A DNA stretch of 64,000 nucleotides from Bacillota bacterium (GTDB lineage: Bacteria; Bacillota; Clostridia; Peptostreptococcales; Anaerovoracaceae): contig JAHZHL010000036.1 of assembly GCA_019420305.1 (NCBI GenBank), positions 42,426 to 106,425 of the forward strand, given 5' to 3'. Below are positions 15,417 through 24,022 of this stretch, one piece after another; the first letter of the stretch is position 1, and each line of letters opens with the position of its first letter. Under the pieces are notes generated by a model that was given only the letters and a program-made list of their open reading frames with translations, ran no database searches and was not told the DNA's origin. The position numbers were made by a program, and so were the translations under genes.

Positions 15417-15452
15417 AAAAAGAGGACCCATCCCTTTTGATGAGTCCTCTTT
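15417..15452. terminator. Bidirectional terminator between the AOR-2 operon and the aminotransferase gene
   Basis: AAAAGAGGAC and GTCCTCTTTT arms with a 16-base loop, between convergent genes. Confidence 0.85.
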
Positions 15453-15454
15453 TA

Positions 15455-16645
15455 CTATCTCAGCCCGTATTCCTGCGCCAGCTTTTTAAATCCCGGCAGG
15501 GAGTTCTGTATGGTTTCATAGGAAACGCAGTAGGCCAGCCTTACATAGCCCGGTCCCGCGAAGGCGCTTCCCGGAACCATAAGAATATTATATTTTTTCG
15601 CGGTCTTGCAGAATTCCGCTTCATCCTCTACCGGAGACTTCACAAACAGGTAAAAAGCCCCTTGCGGCATAATACATTCAAATCCGCAGTCCTTCAGTCC
15701 TTCATACAGCGCTTTCCGGTTGCGGTCATAATAATCCAGATCTACTTTCGCGTCCACACACTTGGCGATAACCTTCTGCTGCAGAGATGGCGCGTTGACA
15801 CAGCCGAGAATCCGGTTTGCGTTGGATGCGGTATCAAAGACCAGTTCGCTTTCCTCCAGTTCATCAGGAATGACCAGATATCCGATTCGCTCTCCCGGTA
15901 GGGAAAGGGACTTACTGTAGGAATAGGCCACGATTGTGTTCTCATAGTATTTTGTAATATATGGCACTTCTACCCCATCATAAGCAAGCTCCCGGTAGGG
16001 TTCATCCGCGATAATAAAAATCGCGCGGTTTAATTCTTTCTGCTTTTTCTTCAGGATATTCGCGATTCCTTTGATCGTTTCCTCCGAGTATACCACACCG
16101 GTCGGGTTATGCGGCGAATTGATCAGCACCACTCGTGTCTTGTCGCCAACAAGTTTTTCAAAGGATTTCAAATCCGGCTGAAAGGTCTTTTTATCCGTTG
16201 GGGCCTGTACTACAACTCCGTCATAATTATTTACATACCAGTTGTATTCCAGAAAATACGGTGTGAAAATCACAACTTCCTCACCGGGATTAAGAATCGT
16301 TTTCAAGGCAACGTTCAATCCGCTGGCCGCTCCTACGGTCATCAGGATATTCTTTTTCGAAAAGTTCGTTCCCTGGGTTTTATTAATATGCCGGGCGATG
16401 GTTTCCCGCACATCTTCAAAACCGGCGTTGCTCATATAGCCGTGAAGAATCAAATCCGGCTCTTCCTCCACGATCTCCTTAATCGCCTGCTTTACTTCCG
16501 GAGGCGTCGGCGCGTCCGGATTTCCAAGGCTGAAATCAAATACATTTTCTCTTCCGTATTTTGCCCGCATCTGATCGCCTTCTTCAAACATTGTCCGAAT
16601 CGCGGAGTTATTGGCCATCAGCGGTTTCATTTTTTCCGAAATCAT
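15455..16645 (-). CDS. PLP-dependent class I/II aminotransferase
   Basis: A 396-residue fold-type I aminotransferase like AspC/AlaT. The PLP lysine lies in SYSKSLSLPGERIGY (a YSxSKSLxLxGxRxGY pattern); the asparagine/aspartate pair is seen in NSPHNPTGVVY and IIADEPYREL. It exchanges an amino group between an amino acid and 2-oxoglutarate or pyruvate. It lies 12 bases after the ornithine-cyclodeaminase-like gene, suggesting joint use, for example in ornithine/proline/glutamate conversion. The exact substrate is not predictable. The GGAGG ribosome site upstream of the ATG supports the start. Confidence 0.88.
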   Translation of the reverse strand: MISEKMKPLMANNSAIRTMFEEGDQMRAKYGRENVFDFSLGNPDAPTPPEVKQAIKEIVEEEPDLILHGYMSNAGFEDVRETIARHINKTQGTNFSKKNILMTVGAASGLNVALKTILNPGEEVVIFTPYFLEYNWYVNNYDGVVVQAPTDKKTFQPDLKSFEKLVGDKTRVVLINSPHNPTGVVYSEETIKGIANILKKKQKELNRAIFIIADEPYRELAYDGVEVPYITKYYENTIVAYSYSKSLSLPGERIGYLVIPDELEESELVFDTASNANRILGCVNAPSLQQKVIAKCVDAKVDLDYYDRNRKALYEGLKDCGFECIMPQGAFYLFVKSPVEDEAEFCKTAKKYNILMVPGSAFAGPGYVRLAYCVSYETIQNSLPGFKKLAQEYGLR

Positions 16646-16657
16646 GATGTTTCCTCC

Positions 16658-17746
16658 CTACAGTCTCAGACCCTTTGCCAGATTGCAGACAAAGTCCTGT
16701 ACATTGGTTACAATTCCCCTGGCTGCCAGGCTGCCCCGGTCTCCCAGTTTATTGACAGCAAATTCCGAAGTATCAATGGTGTAGAAATAAACTTCCCGGA
16801 TCGTGCCGTCCGGCATCACCCGGTAGCTCGGCGTCATGTTGCCTGTCGCGATGGTATGCAGCACAGTTGCCATTCCAATGACCGTTGTAGCCTTGCGGAC
16901 ATGGTTTCTTACCGCGTCCTGTCCTACATATGTATGCTCATAGACTTCCGGCAGAGGCCCGTCATCCCGGAGGGAACCGTTGAGTACAAACGGAACGTTA
17001 TGCTTCACGCAGCTGTACATAATTCCGTTGTCCACATGCTCCGCTTCAAGAAAGGCGGGAATGGAGCCATGCAGGTTCACGCGGTTAATGGTGTCAATGT
17101 GATTATAATGCCCGTTGAAATGCGGCCTTTGGGTCCGAACGTCCTGCCCCAGCGCGGTTCCCAGAAGACCTGCCTCCAGATCGTGAGTCGCCAGCGCGTT
17201 TCCTGCCAGCAGAGCGTCCACATATCCGCCCGCGATCAGCTTGGAAAACGCTTCCCGCGCTTCCGCGTCAAAGGCGCATGCCGGTCCCAGCACCCAGACT
17301 ACATATCCGTACTGCCGTTCATGTTCCAGCAATTCGTAAAGCTGTTCATAATCATAGGAAAACGCGGTTTCTCTGCTCCTGCTCTGGCGGAAAGAAAAAG
17401 GCGTGTCTTTGTTTTCTTCCCGTTCAAAACAGTCCGCGTGTACATAAATACCCTCTTCGCAATCCTCGGTTCTTCCCACAACGATACGATCTCCCTGTTT
17501 AATGTTGCGGAATTCCCGCACTTGGATCTTTCCGTCCTCATAAATGGCGACACAGTCCATTCTGGATTCCTCCGCCAACAGCCATTTCCCTTCTATTTTG
17601 AAATATTCCGGGAAAATCGAGGTAGCGTGGAACTGATCCGGCGCCGTCATATCCTTCGGCGCCAGATGAAGCTGCGCGTCCGGTGAATTCTGAAATTTTT
17701 CCTGAGTAAAGTCCGGTTCTCTATATGTCCTTAATTGGAAAGCCAT
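16658..17746 (-). CDS. Ornithine cyclodeaminase-like protein (LOR/SDH family, TIGR00300 type)
   Basis: A 362-residue protein of the lysine-oxoglutarate reductase/saccharopine dehydrogenase-like family, seen as TIGR00300 in archaea and in the C-terminus of cyanobacterial ArgZ/AgrE. Recognizable parts are an N-terminal region (LRTYREPDFTQEKFQNSPDAQL) and the C-terminal block VWVLGPACAFDAEAREAFSKLI...LAGNALATHDLEAGLLGTALG. Some members convert ornithine to proline and ammonia. The following aminotransferase gene supports an amino-acid role. Assignment to ornithine is by family knowledge only; no biochemical residue test was possible here. It follows serS by 16 bases. Confidence 0.75.
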   Translation of the reverse strand: MAFQLRTYREPDFTQEKFQNSPDAQLHLAPKDMTAPDQFHATSIFPEYFKIEGKWLLAEESRMDCVAIYEDGKIQVREFRNIKQGDRIVVGRTEDCEEGIYVHADCFEREENKDTPFSFRQSRSRETAFSYDYEQLYELLEHERQYGYVVWVLGPACAFDAEAREAFSKLIAGGYVDALLAGNALATHDLEAGLLGTALGQDVRTQRPHFNGHYNHIDTINRVNLHGSIPAFLEAEHVDNGIMYSCVKHNVPFVLNGSLRDDGPLPEVYEHTYVGQDAVRNHVRKATTVIGMATVLHTIATGNMTPSYRVMPDGTIREVYFYTIDTSEFAVNKLGDRGSLAARGIVTNVQDFVCNLAKGLRL

Positions 17747-17762
17747 ATTTGTCTATCTCCTT

Positions 17763-19046
17763 TTATTTGTCTTTTTTCGTAATCCGATCCGTGCCCATAT
17801 ATCCCTGCAGCGCTTTCGGAATAAGAACGGATCCGTCCGCCTGCTGGTAGTTTTCCAGAATCGCGGCAACGGTTCTTCCTACAGCCAGACCGGATCCATT
17901 TAAAGTATGGACAAATTCCGGTTTTCCTTTTTCTTTCGGACGGAAGCGAATGTTTCCTCTTCTGGCCTGGAAGCTTTCAAAATTGCTGCAGGAAGAAATT
18001 TCTACGTACCTTCCGTAGCTCGGCATCCAGACTTCGATGTCATAGGTCATGGCGGAGGAGAAGCCCAGATCCCCTGTGGAAAGACGTACAACCCGGTATG
18101 GGATTTCCAGTCTCTGCAGCACTTCTTCCGCCGCGTTTGTCAGCAGCTCCAGTTCTTTGTAGGATTCGTCCGGATGAACGAATTTTACCAGTTCCACTTT
18201 GTTGAACTGATGCTGGCGAATCAGACCTCTGGTGTCTCTTCCCGCGGACCCGGCTTCCTTACGGAAGCACGGAGTGTAGGCCGTGTAGTAAACCGGCAGT
18301 TCATCATAATCAAGAATTTCGTTCATCCGCAGATTTGTCACCGGCACTTCCGCTGTCGGAATCAGGAAGAAGTCCTTGGCGGGAACATGGAACATATCAT
18401 CTTCAAATTTCGGAAGCTGTCCGGTCCCGATCATCGCGTCGCGGTTTACCATGAACGGCGGCAGAATTTCTGTAAATCCGTGTTCTTCTGTATGGAGATT
18501 CAGCATGAAATTAATGACCGAGCGTTCCAGTCTCGCTCCCATTCCCTTATATACCGTAAATCTGGTTCCAGCGATTTTAGCCGCCCGTTCAAAATCCAGG
18601 ATATCCAGATCCTGACCGATATCCCAATGGGCCTTTTCTTCAAAGTCAAACGCTCTTGGCTCGCCCCATTTGCGCAGTTCCACATTGTCGCTGTCATCCG
18701 CGCCCACCTGCACATCTTTATACGGAGTGTTGGGGATATTGAGCAGCGCATCGCGCAATTCTTCTTCCACCGCGCTGACTTCGGCATCCAGGGTTTTAAT
18801 CTGTTCGGACAGCTTCTTCAGTTCCTTCATCAGTTCACTTGGATCTTCACCGGCTTTTTTCATCTTGGGGATTTCTTTGGAGGCGGTACTCTGCTGGTTT
18901 TTCATTTTCTCTACTTCCGCAAGGGTTGCTCTTCTCTTTTTGTCCAGCTCCAGGACACGATCAATTCCGAAATCCCCCTGTCCTCTGGATTCCACTGCTT
19001 TTTTTACGTTCTCAAAATCTTCTCTTATGCGTTTGATATCTAACAT
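17763..19046 (-). CDS. serS: Seryl-tRNA synthetase
   Basis: A 427-residue class II synthetase of normal length. The N-terminal 100 residues form the coiled-coil tRNA-binding arm (charged helices with MKNQQSTASKEIPKMKKAGED). The catalytic core shows motif 2 (CFRKEAGSAGRDTRGLIRQHQFNKVEL) and motif 3 (LNGSGLAVGRTVAAILENYQ). It charges tRNA-Ser with serine. It is nine bases after glnA and so probably in the same transcript. Confidence 0.97.
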   Translation of the reverse strand: MLDIKRIREDFENVKKAVESRGQGDFGIDRVLELDKKRRATLAEVEKMKNQQSTASKEIPKMKKAGEDPSELMKELKKLSEQIKTLDAEVSAVEEELRDALLNIPNTPYKDVQVGADDSDNVELRKWGEPRAFDFEEKAHWDIGQDLDILDFERAAKIAGTRFTVYKGMGARLERSVINFMLNLHTEEHGFTEILPPFMVNRDAMIGTGQLPKFEDDMFHVPAKDFFLIPTAEVPVTNLRMNEILDYDELPVYYTAYTPCFRKEAGSAGRDTRGLIRQHQFNKVELVKFVHPDESYKELELLTNAAEEVLQRLEIPYRVVRLSTGDLGFSSAMTYDIEVWMPSYGRYVEISSCSNFESFQARRGNIRFRPKEKGKPEFVHTLNGSGLAVGRTVAAILENYQQADGSVLIPKALQGYMGTDRITKKDK

Positions 19047-19055
19047 GGCTCACTC

Positions 19056-20972
19056 CTAAAATAAATTTTTCTTATATATGATGTATAGATCTGTCAGCTC
19101 TTTCACTTTTCCCTGCATCTCCACCTGGAGTCTTGATGCCGTATCATAGTCCTTGCTGTCCAAAGCGCGAACAATCCGGGTAAGCAGGCATTGTTCGTTC
19201 AGACGATCCTTTCCGAGGAAATTCCGGATTTCATTGATCTTTTCCCAGTATACAACATCATAATCTACACAGTCACTGTCATCATGGCATTTTACACAGT
19301 TCCGCACCAGATCCATGGTATTCGGAACGATTCGGTTATGCAGTTCGGTCGCCCACTGACCAACGATAGCTTCTTTATAGGAAGCCAGGGTAATCGGCGT
19401 CATAACATTATCCCGCTGGAAAATTTCCAGCTTTTCCGCGTGATCGTCAAAAGCGCAGATATTTTCCCATACGGTGCGGGGAGCTCTGCCAAACAGCACG
19501 TCCCGCTCCTGGCTGGTGTACTCCTCAAATACATCCAATTCGCTCCTGTAAAGGCGATCCCGTTCCAGATAAAAATCTTCCTGCTCGAAATCCTTTGAAA
19601 TAGAGGCTTCCAGCTCTTTTGAGGTCTTCCGTGCTTCTAACGCCGCCTTGATTCCATCCAGCATTGCCATATAGGATGCCGCCAGCACCAAATACGTGTT
19701 GCTCTTCGGGTTCGGCGCCCGCAGCTCAAATCTCGTCGCCAGCGGATTTTCCACGTCGCGGACCAGACCGACCAGTACCGTTCTGTTTCTTGACGGCAGT
19801 TCCACTCCGTGTCCCAAAGAGGTTACGACGCAGACCGGCGCTTCATATCCGGGCTTCAGCCGGTTAAACGCGTCATTCGTGGCGCTGACAAAAGGATTTA
19901 CCACATCATAGTTTTTCAGAATTCCCATCAGCGCGCCGAATCCGATCGGGCTCAGAAAGTCCTCCCTCATGTCCTTTGCCGCAAAGAGATTCACATGCCT
20001 TCCGTCTTTTAATTTCGCCGCAAGACCCATGTGTGTATGTTCTCCACTTCCGGCGACGCCTTCCATCGGCTTTGCCATAAACGTTACGTCCAGACCATAC
20101 AGCCGGAAAATATCCCGCACAATATATTTAATATGATTTTCGTTATCCGCTGCCTGAATGGCAGTTGAGAATTTCCAGTCGATCTCAAGCTGTTCCATAA
20201 CATGATCGTAGTTTCCGGAGTTTCCCAGCTTTGCCTTTACACCTCCGACTTCTTTGTGACCCATTTCCATTTGCAGCCCATAGCGATCCAGCAAAAGCAT
20301 TGTTTCTTCCAGAGCGGTTCTGACCGGTCCGATGGTGCGCTTCCAGTACTGCTCTTTCAGAATCTGCGCGGTAGAAAGCTGTTCTCTGTCTGTCTCATCA
20401 TCCGGAGTCTTGACCCAGAATTCCAGTTCTGTCGCGGCTGTAATCTCTATTTTTTCAATATCGTCCACGGAGTCGATCGGGAGATGTTCCAGAACATAAG
20501 GGTTCTTTTTTATAATTTCAAGCAGATCCCGCTTAAAATTTACAATCGCGTCTCTCAGAATCACCCTTGCCCCGACCTCTGCCACGTCATTGTGAATCAG
20601 AAAGGATGGAATCCGTAAAGTTCCTACCGGAAGACCGGTTTCCCGATCAATATGCTTAAAATTATGATCTACATACCAGTTTACCTCGGTATCCGGAATA
20701 ATGTCCACCTTCGCGTTGTTCAGTTCCGCAATTTTCGGAAGCACTACGCTGGAACCGTCGGTCTGAACTCCAACGCTCAAGAATTTATCTATATCCTCAA
20801 GAAAGAGTCCCGCCGGAATTTTTTCATCCGTATCATGTCCTCCAATATCAATTCCCACAAGCGATACAAAACGAACCTCCGGATGTTTCTTCAGTATATC
20901 CCGAATCTCCTCTTTTGAATGATGTTCCGCCGGTATCGTAAACAGCATCTTATCCAAGTCAAAATCCAACAT
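19056..20972 (-). CDS. glnA: Glutamine synthetase with long C-terminal extension
   Basis: A 638-residue glutamine synthetase. Residues about 1-430 hold the catalytic fold: a beta-grasp part (GVQTDGSSVVLPKIAELNNAKVDIIPD), metal-binding ELEFWVK, AGSGEHTHMGL (ATP/glutamate site) and NRTVLVGLVRD...RFELRAPNPKSNTYL. The last 200 residues, with CVKCHDDSDC and a coiled-coil-like tail, are absent from standard GlnA but known in some Clostridia. It makes glutamine from glutamate and ammonia. The ATG at 20972 has AAGGAG 11 bases upstream; a TTG three codons earlier is too close to it. No tRNA-sensing leader is visible in the 120-base gap upstream. Confidence 0.92.
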   Translation of the reverse strand: MLDFDLDKMLFTIPAEHHSKEEIRDILKKHPEVRFVSLVGIDIGGHDTDEKIPAGLFLEDIDKFLSVGVQTDGSSVVLPKIAELNNAKVDIIPDTEVNWYVDHNFKHIDRETGLPVGTLRIPSFLIHNDVAEVGARVILRDAIVNFKRDLLEIIKKNPYVLEHLPIDSVDDIEKIEITAATELEFWVKTPDDETDREQLSTAQILKEQYWKRTIGPVRTALEETMLLLDRYGLQMEMGHKEVGGVKAKLGNSGNYDHVMEQLEIDWKFSTAIQAADNENHIKYIVRDIFRLYGLDVTFMAKPMEGVAGSGEHTHMGLAAKLKDGRHVNLFAAKDMREDFLSPIGFGALMGILKNYDVVNPFVSATNDAFNRLKPGYEAPVCVVTSLGHGVELPSRNRTVLVGLVRDVENPLATRFELRAPNPKSNTYLVLAASYMAMLDGIKAALEARKTSKELEASISKDFEQEDFYLERDRLYRSELDVFEEYTSQERDVLFGRAPRTVWENICAFDDHAEKLEIFQRDNVMTPITLASYKEAIVGQWATELHNRIVPNTMDLVRNCVKCHDDSDCVDYDVVYWEKINEIRNFLGKDRLNEQCLLTRIVRALDSKDYDTASRLQVEMQGKVKELTDLYIIYKKNLF

Positions 20973-21007
20973 GTAAAACAATACTCCTTTCCAACGTATC
21001 TCTCACA

Positions 21008-21060
21008 ATAGGGCGGGACATCCCCTCTGCAGACGGGCCTGCAAAAAGAATGTCCCTCTT
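21008..21060 (-). other. Hairpin between UPF0182 gene and glnA
   Basis: GGGACAT and ATGTCCC (complement pair) enclose an inner GCA/TGC pairing in the 120-base gap. It could end transcription from the UPF0182 gene or be part of the glnA leader. There is no strong U tract, so I leave the role open. Confidence 0.35.
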
Positions 21061-21092
21061 ATCCCTCTTTTTATTCAAATTAAATTCAGTCC

Positions 21093-23987
21093 TTATTCTG
21101 CTCCGGAACTTTCATCCTGCGCCGGCGCCAGCTGGTTCAGATAATCTCTCAGTTCATCCAGGTATTCACCATACTTCGCCCAGTCACCGTCGCGCTGCGC
21201 GGATTCCGCATTGTTGAAGGCTTCCTGCGCTTTCTGAGCAAGTTCTGTCTGGCTGAGGGTCTCCTGCTTTGCTCCCTCCTGAGCCTGCGCGTCGCCGCTG
21301 CCCGGACTTTCTGTCGCGCTGCCTTCTCCAAAGAGCGAATTTAAGGCTTCCGCCAGAGTCGTCTCATAAGCGATCTGGTCACCATACGCCACAATTACCC
21401 GTTTCACTTCCGGAATACTGGAATTTTTAGCCTCCAGATACACCGGTTCCACATAGAGCAGAGAATCCTCAATCGGAATGACGAACATATTTCCTCTGCT
21501 GTAGTTGGATCCGGCAGAATCCCATAAGGAGAATTCCTTAGATATCTCCGTGTTCTGGTCAATCTGCGCCTCGATCTGCATCGGACCGTAAATGATCTTG
21601 CTCTTCGGAAGCTGATACAGTACCAGTTCTCCGTAGTTCTCCCCGTCATTGCGCGCCACCAGAAGACCAGTCATGTTCTTTTTATCTTTCGGCGTATATG
21701 GAATGGAATTTACAAATTCCGCGCTGTCTTCCCCCGGAAGCTTCATGATATAGTAGTTCGGGGTCATGGTCGTTTCTTTTGTTCCATATATCTCATCCGC
21801 GATATCCCACATATCTTCCTGCTGATAGAATACATTCACATTGGTCATATGGTACTTTTTATATACATTAGCCTGAATATTGAACAACACATTCGGGTAA
21901 CGGATATGCGCCTGCAGAGATTCCGGCATCTCCTCAAAATCCTTGAACAGATCCGGGTAAATCTTCTTATAGGTATTGGCGATCGGATCCGTATCATCCA
22001 CCAAATAGTAGTTGGTAGTTCCGTTATATGCGTCAATCACAACTTTTACGGAATTACGGATATAGTTCATACCGGTAGCCGTATCAAAAGGCTCGGAATA
22101 CGGGTAGCGATTGCTTGTCGTGTACGCGTCCAGCATCCAGTAAAGCTTTCCATCCGCAGCGACAATATACGGATCACTGTCATACTCCAGATATGGCATA
22201 ATCTCTCTTACCCGCTCTTCGATGTTCCGGTTAATCACAATTCTGGAATCACTGGTAATGTTGCTGGAAACCAGCAGCTTCAGGCTGCGCTCCCGAATGG
22301 AGAACATGGTTTTATTCAGCAGGTTCAGCGGGATTCCGGCCTCACCTTCGTAGGTTGTATACTTATTGCTGTCACCGTCCGGATAGTCAAATTCCTCTTC
22401 ATCTGTGTTGACAAGCACATAGTTGTTTGTCTTTTCTCCAAAATAGATCTCCGGGCGGGTAATCTGGATTTCCTCTACCTCTGATACCGGAGGAATGCTG
22501 TCAATCATCATATCCGGCTGACCGCTGGCCGTTACTTTATCCACCCTGGAAAGCGTAATTCCGTATCCGTGAGTATATTTCAGGTGTTTGTTCAGCCAAG
22601 TGTCACTGATTCGTTCCTCATCAATTTCCCTGGCCGACTGGAACGTCTGGGTATACTCCCCATTTACCATATAACGGTCGACATCCACATCGTTGAAGGT
22701 ATAATACTGTCGGATACTCTGGGTCTGATTATAGAACTTCTCGGCCGGTTCATAGTCATTAATCCGGATATTGGAAATCGTCTCTTCATTATTAGCGATA
22801 TCTTCACTGGTCAGATCGTTATTGGCCGCGAATTGCTTGATCGTTACGTTCTCAAGATCGTACGCGGACTGTGTGTACTTGATATTATAGCCAAGATACT
22901 CGCTTTCTTTATTAATTTCATCCGGAGATACCACAAAGTTCTGAATGAGCGCTCCGGCTCCGGTCCCCACTACTCCAACCGCGATCATCAGAACCGGGAA
23001 CACCAGAATTGTCTTAATTCTGCGTTTGGTAACTCCGATTCCAAAGGCAACCGCGGAAACCAGAGAGAGAATCGCGGTGATGCGGTATACCCATAAGGTA
23101 ATATTTACGTCCCGGAATCCGGCGCCATAAACGGCTCCCGTATGACCGTAAAGAAGGTCAAATTGTTTCAGGAAAAAGTTAAGCGCCAGCATGACAAAAA
23201 ACAGTACTCCTACAATAATCAGCTGTTTTTCCGCGATGCCGATAAGCTGCGTGAAATTTTTATCATCAAACTGCCGCTTTTTCCTCGGCGCTCTGTGTAC
23301 CGGACCTTTCCGTCCGGTAAAGGCTTCCCCGAATTTTCCGAACATATCCGTCACATTGTCAAATCCGGATTTCGATTCGCTGTTTTCGTTCCCGAATCCG
23401 CCGCTGAACGCGTCTTCCTCAGACTCTTCCTTTTCCGTAAACATCTGCGGAGTCCGTACAGAAAGCAGAATCGCGTAATAGATCAGCGTCAGAACCGCGA
23501 ATGCGATGATCACGCCAATCAAAATCTGTGTCAGTTCCTTAATAAATGCCAGTTTAAAAATATAGAACGAAATATCAATATCAAACAGCGGATCGCTGAT
23601 ATCAAACCCGGTACTATTCGCGAATTTGAGGATTTCAAACCAGAGCTGGGTCACAGACACAAATGTCACAAGAATCGCGAAGACAATCGCAAGCCCCCAG
23701 GAAATCAGATTCAGTCTCTTGTGATTCGTTACTTCCGTTGAGGCAATCTTTTTGAAATATCCTCTCTTCAGGAACTTAAGGTATACATACGCCAGAAAGG
23801 CGATAATGATAAACGCGGGAATTCCGATCTTAAGCTGTGTGACCAGCTTTGTCAGGAAAACGCTCACATATCCCAGTTCCCTGAACCACAAGAAATCCGT
23901 TATGAATCCAATCAGGCTCACAAACAGAACAATCAGCAGCAGGATTATCAGAATAATCCATTTTATGCCCACTCTCTTCTTTTTCAA
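21093..23987 (-). CDS. UPF0182 family membrane protein
   Basis: A 964-residue protein of the COG1615/UPF0182 family. Seven or so hydrophobic segments fill the first 350 residues (for example WIILIILLLIVLFVSLIGFIT at 10-30), followed by a large extracellular domain with the family blocks TWLNKHLKYTHGYGITLSRVDKV and NNYVLVNTDEEEFDYPDGDSN. The C-terminal 70 residues (SATESPGSGDAQAQEGAKQE...) are Gln/Ala/Glu-rich. The biochemical role of the family is unknown; an envelope function is presumed. It follows a zinc-ribbon membrane protein gene, which it may work with. Confidence 0.88.
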   Translation of the reverse strand: MKKKRVGIKWIILIILLLIVLFVSLIGFITDFLWFRELGYVSVFLTKLVTQLKIGIPAFIIIAFLAYVYLKFLKRGYFKKIASTEVTNHKRLNLISWGLAIVFAILVTFVSVTQLWFEILKFANSTGFDISDPLFDIDISFYIFKLAFIKELTQILIGVIIAFAVLTLIYYAILLSVRTPQMFTEKEESEEDAFSGGFGNENSESKSGFDNVTDMFGKFGEAFTGRKGPVHRAPRKKRQFDDKNFTQLIGIAEKQLIIVGVLFFVMLALNFFLKQFDLLYGHTGAVYGAGFRDVNITLWVYRITAILSLVSAVAFGIGVTKRRIKTILVFPVLMIAVGVVGTGAGALIQNFVVSPDEINKESEYLGYNIKYTQSAYDLENVTIKQFAANNDLTSEDIANNEETISNIRINDYEPAEKFYNQTQSIRQYYTFNDVDVDRYMVNGEYTQTFQSAREIDEERISDTWLNKHLKYTHGYGITLSRVDKVTASGQPDMMIDSIPPVSEVEEIQITRPEIYFGEKTNNYVLVNTDEEEFDYPDGDSNKYTTYEGEAGIPLNLLNKTMFSIRERSLKLLVSSNITSDSRIVINRNIEERVREIMPYLEYDSDPYIVAADGKLYWMLDAYTTSNRYPYSEPFDTATGMNYIRNSVKVVIDAYNGTTNYYLVDDTDPIANTYKKIYPDLFKDFEEMPESLQAHIRYPNVLFNIQANVYKKYHMTNVNVFYQQEDMWDIADEIYGTKETTMTPNYYIMKLPGEDSAEFVNSIPYTPKDKKNMTGLLVARNDGENYGELVLYQLPKSKIIYGPMQIEAQIDQNTEISKEFSLWDSAGSNYSRGNMFVIPIEDSLLYVEPVYLEAKNSSIPEVKRVIVAYGDQIAYETTLAEALNSLFGEGSATESPGSGDAQAQEGAKQETLSQTELAQKAQEAFNNAESAQRDGDWAKYGEYLDELRDYLNQLAPAQDESSGAE

Positions 23988-24022
23988 AATTTTTCCTCCT
24001 ATTACGCGTTCGGCATCAGCCG

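Noticed and set aside
16109..17686. A 525-codon open frame on the plus strand
   Set aside because: Antisense to the ornithine-cyclodeaminase-like and aminotransferase genes; no start signal or domain.
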